DNA of 64,000 nt, taken from positions 2,294,001 through 2,358,000 of the forward strand of contig CAVNZM010000004.1 in assembly GCA_963693365.1 (NCBI GenBank). The letters run 5' to 3'. The notes beneath the pieces were generated by a model. That model searched no databases. It was given only the letters and a program-made list of their open reading frames with translations, and was not told where the DNA came from. A program made the position numbers and the translations under genes. This document shows positions 56,598 through 64,000 of this stretch, piece by piece. The stretch is from Amoebidium appalachense (Eukaryota > Ichthyosporea). Every line of letters begins with the position of its first letter. Position 1 is the stretch's first letter.

Positions 56598-58087
56598 TTC
56601 TTTCACTCCGCCACGGGCTCCCAACCATACACCACCAGCACAACTATCACACACCGTACACGCACACACACAAACTGCTCTCATACATACAACAGTTTCC
56701 CTTATTATGTCACCACCACCGGAAAAAAAAAAGGGGGGTGTGGTGGTGGTGGTGGTGGAGGGGAAGGGGGGGGGGGGGGGGGGGGGGGGGGGGGTAAAAT
56801 TTAGACCAAGAATACAACATTGTGGGTGTTAGCCTGTAGGAGAGGGCGGGGGGTGCCACGGCCCGCCGGCCCGGGGAGAGGGGGAAGTAAGGAACCGAAA
56901 GGGGGTTTACCAGGGAGGCATGTGGGCCAAATGATTGCATTTTTTCTGGTGGCCATGGTGGTGGTAATGCATATGGGACTGGTAAAGGGGAAAGGCAAGG
57001 GGGAGGGGGAAGGGCACTGGCACAGCCCTCTTTTTTTCAGAGGGCCGTGGCAGTGGGCCGGGGAGGGCTGGAGTCGAGGGGCTTTCTTGACCGGCAAAAC
57101 GGTTGGCCCTAACTCCAGAACGACCAATAAGAACAGTCCAATGCGAGCCAATATAAGTGAACCAGTGTAATAAGCAGGGAAGGAATGCGTCCAATGTGCC
57201 TGAACGACTTTGGATTGGTATAGGATCATGCGCTATCGTAGCCTTCCCTGCGAGCGCTATTGATTGGGCACCTTTTATTTCCCATCATAAGTAAACAAGG
57301 CATCCCCATAAACTTTTCATAGCCTATATATACCGTATGGCATAACTTTGCAACTAATTGCTTCAACTGTAGTTACTGTACATAAGCTTATATATAAAGG
57401 GTTCACTGTATGGCAGTGAATCCATGAACTAAAGACTGAATAATTCTGAAGAACCATTGTGTTAAAGATCGTTTTGCATCTGATATCCTTTATACCCCAG
57501 AGCAGCAGAAACTTCCGTTCCAACGGACCAACACTCTGTCGACCGTGGAAAAGGTTTCTCGATCTCGGGGGATGCAAGCCGGGGCTGCTCAAAGGCACAG
57601 AAAGCTTCACCCAGCCGGCTGACTTTTGAAAGAGTCCGGCAGACAAACGAATACGGAGGGGCAGGCCTGTTGCTTCTAATGAGGTTTGGGGGAAAGTGAG
57701 AAGTAGTAATCAACCTGAGCTTATAAGCTGGCATTCGTGCAGCGTAGATTTACTTTAGCCACGTTCCTTGTAGCCAATAACAGCAAAGCAGCCCTCACAA
57801 GGGCCACGGCACACCCAATAAGACAGATAGCTCGTTTGTCACGCGCGGAGTTGTGTGCACCTCCGTCGTTTAAAGTACAGAGTGCATATATGATATATGA
57901 AATGTATACGTGAGTCTACCTTCAATTCAATCAGTACCGTAGCTGCCAACTACATCACCCACTGTCAATCTCTAAACAGACTGTGAAACGTTTCCACATA
58001 TTCACACATCATAGAAGAACCTGTTCCTCAAACCTTCAGTATTTGACGGCCGTGACATAGGCCGCGCTCATATCCAACCCCGACACA
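55929..58087. other. LIN9 3' side and promoter side of the claudin-like gene
   Basis: CA repeats near 55990-56150, C/G runs near 56570 and 56766, then unique DNA. Several CCAAT or ATTGG motifs lie at 57122-57260 (ACCAATAAG, TCCAATGCG, GCCAATATAAG, GATTGGTATAGG, GATTGGGCACC) and 57770-57822 (GCCAATAACAG, CCCAATAAGAC). No conserved frame was found. CCAAT clustering suggests promoter sequence but was not tested. Confidence 0.4.
56457..56462 (+). terminator. Candidate poly(A) signal of LIN9
   Basis: AATAAA about 530 bases after the LIN9 TAA at 55926-55928. Confidence 0.45.
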
Positions 58088-58876
58088 ATGGGTAACACCA
58101 TTGGCATGCTGTTTTCTGCCGGCGCAGGGGGCACTTCTATTGCCGCACTTCTGAGCCCTAACTGGCTAACTGGTAACTCTACCCTCGTATCCGGTCAGAG
58201 CGTCTATTTGGGTGTGGTTGCAACGTGTACTGGGTCGGGATACACAGAGTGGAAGTGCACGACGTACTTCAATACTGGGAATGAAAACTTTCACAAGGCG
58301 GTGACGTATGTTGGTTGGCCATCCTCAGCATGGGAAAAGGCCTTTTACGTGATGTGTGTTGGCGTGGCTATCACTCTCGCGGCTTCCATTCTGAGCATTT
58401 TGGCTACGTTGTGCAACTGGTACTGTGGATGTTTCACGAACTTCGGCAATAAAATCAGCGTATTGTGTGGTGTTTTATGCACCCTAGCGTGGATTCTGAA
58501 TCTTGCCGCCATGCTCGTGCTGGCCGGTCACCTGGAAGCTACCGAGTCAGCATGTGGGACTCGAGCCGGTCCGTGGCATTTAGGAAACTGTTCCATGGGG
58601 TGGGGCATGAAGTGCTACATAGCCGCAATATGCCTAGACTTCGTCGCCAGCATCTTCTACGGTGGGTCTATTCTGTCATGCTGCCTGGCATGTTGCATAT
58701 CATCTCAGGACGTGGAGCCAGACCCATTGGATGAAAAGACCATGGGTGCAACCAGTAGCGGTGTGCAGGCGGTGGGTTCGAATTCCATTCCGGACTCAGC
58801 GGTGGATACAAACGAGCAGGCAAAGGTCGACAAGCAACCAGGGCCGGTTACTTCTAGCACCACCCTCACAGTATAG
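58088..58876 (+). CDS. Claudin/PMP22-like four-helix membrane protein, 262 aa, single exon
   Basis: Uninterrupted frame from ATG 58088 to TAG 58874-58876. Four hydrophobic segments fit the claudin superfamily layout: about 5-25, 86-109 (YVMCVGVAITLAASILSILA), 122-147 (VLCGVLCTLAWILNLAAMLV) and 177-204. The first extracellular loop has the family pattern in loose form: W26, then YLGVVATC with a Cys ten residues later (C47, C57), close to the W-GLW-C-C signature of claudins but without GLW. The second loop has another Cys pair (C156, C168). A Cys-rich juxtamembrane stretch (SCCLACCIS) suggests palmitoylation. The roughly 58-residue cytosolic tail ends TTLTV, compatible with a class II PDZ ligand. 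Likely a plasma-membrane protein in adhesion or membrane organisation, by family analogy only. It converges on PSMD5 on the other strand. Confidence 0.85.
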   Translation: MGNTIGMLFSAGAGGTSIAALLSPNWLTGNSTLVSGQSVYLGVVATCTGSGYTEWKCTTYFNTGNENFHKAVTYVGWPSSAWEKAFYVMCVGVAITLAASILSILATLCNWYCGCFTNFGNKISVLCGVLCTLAWILNLAAMLVLAGHLEATESACGTRAGPWHLGNCSMGWGMKCYIAAICLDFVASIFYGGSILSCCLACCISSQDVEPDPLDEKTMGATSSGVQAVGSNSIPDSAVDTNEQAKVDKQPGPVTSSTTLTV

Positions 58877-59068
58877 TTTGTTTTTCATTCCTATTTTTTT
58901 CCCCTCGCAATCCGAGTATTTTTTCTTTTTCTTTTTTCTTCTTTTCCCTTTTTCTTCTTCTTTCTTTCCATTCCTTTCCATTTCTTTCTTTCTAGATTTC
59001 TTTCTTTCTTTGTTTTTTTTTTTTGTTTGTTTTTTTTTTTTTTGTTTTTTTCTTTTGTGTGTGTGTGT

Positions 59069-59101
<33 letters not shown>

Positions 59102-59688
59102 AGGGGCCTTGGGGTACACAAGGATTTGGAGCTTGAGCGCAACACCGCGTTTGTGTTGACGTGCGAAGGAATTTATTTATTAGTATATGCACAGAGGCTA
59201 ACAAATAGTGAGGCCCTTATAACAGGTAACTGTTACAGGCAACCAGGCAGAAACAGGCCGGATTTTGATCTTTGCGCGCACCATGAAGCAACATACAACC
59301 ATTTTTTATTAGTTTAGATACCGAAAGAATGAATGGCATAGGTTGAAGGCATAAGGTTCAAATACCTTGACTGATACTGTGATTTGGTCGTGATAATCGT
59401 CTATTCGTGTGCATGGCCCATACCCTTTAATCTCTCATATTACAGAAGTGCTTGTATTGAAATGTTTAAGCCTTATCATCACCGAGATATCTCCCTTTCC
59501 TTAGTATTCGCCAGTATTAACACCACACCAAAATTAATACTGGAATAAAAAATGGCAGCAATGAGTCCTTCACTCTGATTTTCATTCATAAGAGAAAGTA
59601 CATCGTTTTACCCATACACAGTCGTCCCAAATTTAAAACCCACACGCACTACATCCATAACCCTCCCCCCTCCCCCCTCCCCACCCCA

Positions 59689-59721
<33 letters not shown>

Positions 59722-59802
59722 TGCACGTGCTACCCCCCCCCCCCCCCCCCAATCATTCCTGCCGCCGCCACCACCACCAATAAACACACACACACGCACA
59801 CG

Positions 59803-59854
<52 letters not shown>

Positions 59855-60053
59855 ATACACACACACTTTCTGTTAACCCCCCCCCCCCCCCAACCCCCCA
59901 ACCCCACACACACACCCCTACCCACCGACCCACCCACCCACCCACCCACCACCACCACCGCCACCACCACCCACATATTCCCCCTCCCTCCCTCCCGCTC
60001 CCCCCCCCTCCCACCACCTACCCACCCACCCACCCACCCACACTTCACTATTA
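58877..60053. other. Convergent intergenic region
   Basis: Holds T-rich/TTTC repeats (58890-59057), a (TG)n-G run (59058-59100), AATAAA at 59544 for the claudin-like gene, and TTTATT near 59171 as a possible minus-strand poly(A) signal. C runs, CA and (CCCA)n tracts fill 59655-60045. No exon seen. Confidence 0.5.
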
Positions 60054-60454
60054 TTAGTTTCCAGATGCGGTAGCCACTTGTGGTGCTGCCTCCACATAGT
60101 AAGCCCCCTCCCTCAGATATGCAGCCAGGCGCCTGAACACGGCATGGCCCAGCTCCTCCTCCCCGGCACTGTGGCCCAGTATGGCCTTGACAATGGCATA
60201 CTTCCAGTCCAGTGCGTCCCTGTCTGATTGGTCTTTACGGTCCAATAGAAGCTCGACAAACCCGGGATACGACACCATGGCCTGTTGTCAGTGCATCATA
60301 ATTAGCATGAAAAACGTTTGGGCCATGTAGGGTTTCCTGTCCCCCCCTCCCCCCTCCCCCCCTCCCCCCCCCCCCCCCCCCCTTTCTTTTTCCCAGACAG
60401 ACGCACTCGGACACCTGCACACAAAACATGAGCCTCGGACACCTTGCCCCCTCC

Positions 60455-60502
<48 letters not shown>

Positions 60503-61121
60503 ACACACAGCCCGCCCCCTCCACCCCACTCACACCCACACAGCCATACACATATCCCACGCCCCCGCGTGCATGCACACACATGCGCACGAACACACAT
60601 GCCTCACGTACCCCGAACACACACATGCTCGTATATCTACACATATCTAAATACACCATACCCACACCTACGTATTCACACAAGCGCCCATGCACACATG
60701 CGCACACACAAGAGCACACACACACACTCACATGCACACACACACACACACACACGCACACATGCACACACACACACACACACATGCACACACACACAGA
60801 CACACACGCACACATGCACACACACACACACACACATGCACACACACACACACACACATGCACACACACACACGCACACATGCACACACATGCACACACA
60901 CACACACATGCACACATGCACACACGCACACATGCACACACACACACATGCACACACACACACACACATGCACACACACTCACACACGCACACATGCACA
61001 CACACACACACATGCACACACACACACACACACGCACACATGCACACACACACACATGCACACACACACACGCACACGCACACATGCACACACACACACA
61101 CATACATGCACACACACACAT

Positions 61122-61154
<33 letters not shown>

Positions 61155-62347
61155 CACACATGCACACACACACACACACACACAAGAGCCCATGTGCACA
61201 CGTGCACCCCCCTCCCCCCCCTTGCCCTCCCCAACCACCACCACTGCCAGCCATTCCTACAGACCACCAAAGCACACACGTGCCACAACGTCATTCACAA
61301 GCAGCCCCACCCCCTCCCCCCCCCGCCCCCCGCCCCTTCACTACCAACGCACAAGACTTCTAATCCATGCACACCGCTTTTCAACGTACAAATCATTGAA
61401 AAGACGCAGGCACGCGTGCACAAGCACACAACAACTTTGACACACGCGCACGTACACTCCTGCCCCAGCTGTGGGCAGCCAGGCTGCGCAGCATGTGGTA
61501 TGCGGCATCTCGTGTCTCGGCAAAGGGCTGCCGCATGAAACCGTACAGCAGTGCCATCACGTTCGGCTTGCCTGCACACACACAATGCTTCAGTTTTCTG
61601 TTTTCTTCGTTCTTTTCTTTTTCTTTTTTTCTGTGCTTGTGTGTTTGTGGATGTCGGTGTTTTGTTTTTTCTTCTTTTCCTTGATTTTGTTTTTGGCCAC
61701 CCCGACTCGATGAAAAAAATGCCTACCCAAGCACTCATACCGTAAGTGCAAACACATGCACACAGGCACAAACCACACACCCGAAGGTCAACACCAAGCA
61801 CCCGGATTCATGTACCCAAAATCTCTTAATGAGCTAAAGATTGCCTTCGAGAATCGATACTATCTGTGTGTGTGTGTGTGCCTGCGCGCAGGTAAAAGTG
61901 TGTTAGTATGCAGGTCAAAGTGTACGTTTGCCTCTGTCTATATGCATCCAGCTGTAAAAGCACACATCTACGAACACGTGTGTGCGTGTCTTCGTGCATG
62001 TGTGTGTGTGTGTGTGAGTCAACCCACCAGGCAGGGAGCCAAAAATAGCAGCCAGAAGTTCGTCGAATTGGGCCTCAGTGTTGCTGCACACACACCACCG
62101 TTAGTTCACTCAGAAGCGCACAAATCCGGAGTAAGAATCCCGTTTTTCATACACAACGCCCAAAATAACTGCACGGGTTAAAGCCCTGCATCGTGTCCAG
62201 GGTGAAAATTGCAGCACCATTACCTTTTCCACATGTGCACTATTTCTCTTTCCCCACTTAATTTTTCATCGAGTGGGTGTTTCATGATGGTGGGGTGGTT
62301 TTGGAGGCGCATGTGCGTGTCTGAGGTTGAAGCGGCGAAAGGGGCAC

Positions 62348-62381
<34 letters not shown>

Positions 62382-62469
62382 TGATGGGTGGTTGTGATCC
62401 CAGAAATTTCAGCCACGCATAGACACCTTCGTTGTATGTAAATGTATGTGTGTGTGTGTGTGGGTGGGT

Positions 62470-62505
<36 letters not shown>

Positions 62506-62689
62506 AGTGTGTATTCGTGTGTGCCTGCACGCGTCTATGTGTGTGTTTGTGTGTGGGGGGAGGGAGGAGGGGGGAGGGGGGAGGGGAGAATGGGTGACTA
62601 TGATCTCAAATCCCAGTAATTTCAGCCACGCATAGACACCTTCGTTGTGTGTATCTGCATGTGTGTGTGTGTGTGTGGTGGTGGTGGTA

Positions 62690-62730
<41 letters not shown>

Positions 62731-62875
62731 GTGTGTGTACTCCTGTGTGCCTGCACCTGTGCATGTGTGGGTGGGTGGGTGCGCAGGCACGCCCGGGTCC
62801 GCACGCACACGTGTATCTTTGTGTGTGTATGTGCATGTTCTGCATGCGTGACCGTGTGTGATAATGTGTGTGTGC

Positions 62876-62907
<32 letters not shown>

Positions 62908-63212
62908 ATGTACGTGCCTGTGTGTTTGTGTGTGTGTGTACATTCGCTTGTGCAAGAGCGCGCATGCCTGTATGTGTCCGTGCGCCTGTGTGCTTGTATG
63001 TGTGCATGTGTGTGACCTACTCAAAGAGCACTGCCGTAGCATGCATTGCCGCCACTCTCAGTTCGACCTGGGCTCCAGCCAGATGCCTCACCATGGCCTC
63101 ATGTAGGGGGGCAGAGGCCACAAGGGTAGCCACCCCACTGGATACACTGGCCATGGAGGCACAGCATGAAAGAGCTGCCTCCTGTGTGTGTGTGTGTGTG
63201 TGTGTGTACGTA

Positions 63213-63248
<36 letters not shown>

Positions 63249-63364
63249 TGTGTGTGTGTACGTGCGTGTGTGTACGTGTGTGTATATGTGTATGTGTGTG
63301 TGTGCGAGTGTGCGCCTCCGCGTCCTTTGGTGTTTGTGCGTGTGCTTGTGGGTGGGTGTGTTGT

Positions 63365-63405
<41 letters not shown>

Positions 63406-63679
63406 GGGGGAGGAGGGGGGGCACATGGGGCTTGTGGTGGTGGTGGTTAGGAAAAGAGGGAAAGGGAAAGAGAAGGTCATTGGCCGTTAGAGAGTGCCCC
63501 TTGTTCTCGACCGTCCACACACGATGGGACTTAAAGTGAGCAAGCAAAGGAATGCCCGTAACCGAGCCAGGCAGCACAAGGATGTATGGGACCATGCATG
63601 AATAACCGACAAGAATGGGGATGGTGGCGATCGTGATGAGTTGGTTGGCAGGAAGGCGTGAGGGGATTGAGTGCAAAGA

Positions 63680-63710
<31 letters not shown>

Positions 63711-63822
63711 ATGGTATTTATTACTACCACATGCCGAGCAAGGAAATGGAAATATCTGTGATGAAGCAGTGCTTGGGGGGACCCAGGACGAGTGTAAAAT
63801 GCACTTACATGTTTGTGTGTCT

Positions 63823-63859
<37 letters not shown>

Positions 63860-63952
63860 GTTTACAGCCAAAACGGGGTCTGGGCCCTGCAAAGCCCTGA
63901 CAAAAGGGCCGTAGAGAGACTGCTGGTCAAACAGCTGCTTGAAGTCTGTGCC
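60054..63952 (-). CDS. PSMD5: 26S proteasome assembly chaperone PSMD5 (S5b), C-terminal part
   Basis: PSMD5/Hsm3-type chaperones bind the ATPase ring subunits while the proteasome base assembles. Minus-strand exons, 5' to 3': 63952-63866, 63181-63021, 62083-62028, 61571-61456, 60281-60054. They join in frame (648 nt, 215 residues plus TAA). The 5' exons lie beyond the right edge. The helical ARM/HEAT-like sequence includes [49 protein letters not shown] and [20 protein letters not shown]. The end matches the PSMD5 C-terminus well: [26 protein letters not shown], and [16 protein letters not shown], the counterpart of the LRTYLSEGPYYV stretch in animals. Human PSMD5 has about 504 residues, so roughly 40% is present. 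The donor of exon 61571-61456 (GTACGT) was chosen to keep phase 0. The acceptor at 63181 abuts a long CA array. Confidence 0.9.
60715..61192. repeat. (CA)n with regular ATGCAC interruptions
   Basis: About 480 bases of CA dinucleotides punctuated every 10-20 bases by ATGCAC or ACGCAC. It lies in the PSMD5 intron between exons 61571-61456 and 60281-60054. The alternating purine-pyrimidine sequence favours left-handed DNA. Confidence 0.95.
62360..62731. repeat. G-run/TG cassette, two near-copies, in a PSMD5 intron
   Basis: The phrase CAGCCACGCATAGACACCTT plus CGTTGTRTGTA occurs near 62410 and again near 62625, each followed by (TG)n and a G run of 30 or more. A roughly 215-bp direct duplication with diverged simple repeats. 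Confidence 0.8.
63364..63404. repeat. Poly-G tract
   Basis: About 40 G directly downstream of a long (TG)n (63183-63363), in the PSMD5 intron between exons 63952-63866 and 63181-63021. Read on the gene strand it is C40 followed by (CA)n. Confidence 0.95.
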
Positions 63953-64000
63953 CTGTGGATAGCCAAAATTTCAGGGGATATACGGGGATATACCATGTTA

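Overview
This is nuclear DNA of an intron-rich eukaryote. The exons join into long frames through GT-AG introns, and the genes are all eukaryotic types: a CAD/Ura2 pyrimidine enzyme, a 3-hydroxyanthranilate dioxygenase, LIN9 and the proteasome chaperone PSMD5. The CAD protein has a dead dihydroorotase domain of the kind known from fungal Ura2. LIN9 keeps an N-terminal SANT/Myb domain like plant ALWAYS EARLY. These traits, with PSMD5 and a claudin-like protein, suggest a unicellular opisthokont or another amorphean lineage; the species cannot be named from the window. Introns and intergenic DNA are packed with poly-C/poly-G runs (often 20-60 bases), (CA)n/(TG)n arrays and other simple repeats. 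These create hundreds of meaningless poly-Pro, poly-Gly and Thr-His reading frames.

Layout. 151-10980 (+): last 21 exons of a CAD/Ura2 gene (end of carbamoyl-phosphate synthetase, MGS domain, inactive dihydroorotase-like domain, linker, active aspartate transcarbamylase). 10981-20733: gene-poor DNA with a decayed ORF, a pair of inverted repeats 6 kb apart, a long CT microsatellite and a C-rich hairpin satellite. 20734-22332 (+): single-exon gene for a 532-residue protein with twelve CPWE/TPWE-type motifs. 23498-33541 (+): 12-exon gene that best reads as a fused double 3-hydroxyanthranilate 3,4-dioxygenase with both iron sites intact. 35612-55928 (+): 23-exon LIN9/ALY gene. 58088-58876 (+): single-exon claudin-like four-helix membrane protein. 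60054-63952 (-): last five exons of PSMD5, running off the right edge and converging on the claudin-like gene.

The genes do not form a pathway. CAD feeds UMP synthesis, the dioxygenase makes the quinolinate precursor for NAD, LIN9 is the scaffold of MuvB/DREAM cell-cycle transcription complexes, and PSMD5 helps assemble the proteasome base. Exon joins were chosen by reading frame and homology. The joined coding lengths of CAD (2931 nt), the fused dioxygenase (1110 or 1113 nt), LIN9 (2190 nt) and the visible PSMD5 part (648 nt) are all multiples of three without internal stops.

Mobile or repeated DNA includes a 452-bp unit found as a near-identical tandem array in a LIN9 intron and as 5'-truncated copies elsewhere that end at the same point against poly-C, a 478-bp palindromic element flanked by TTAA, and a roughly 130-bp repeat present four times in CAD introns.
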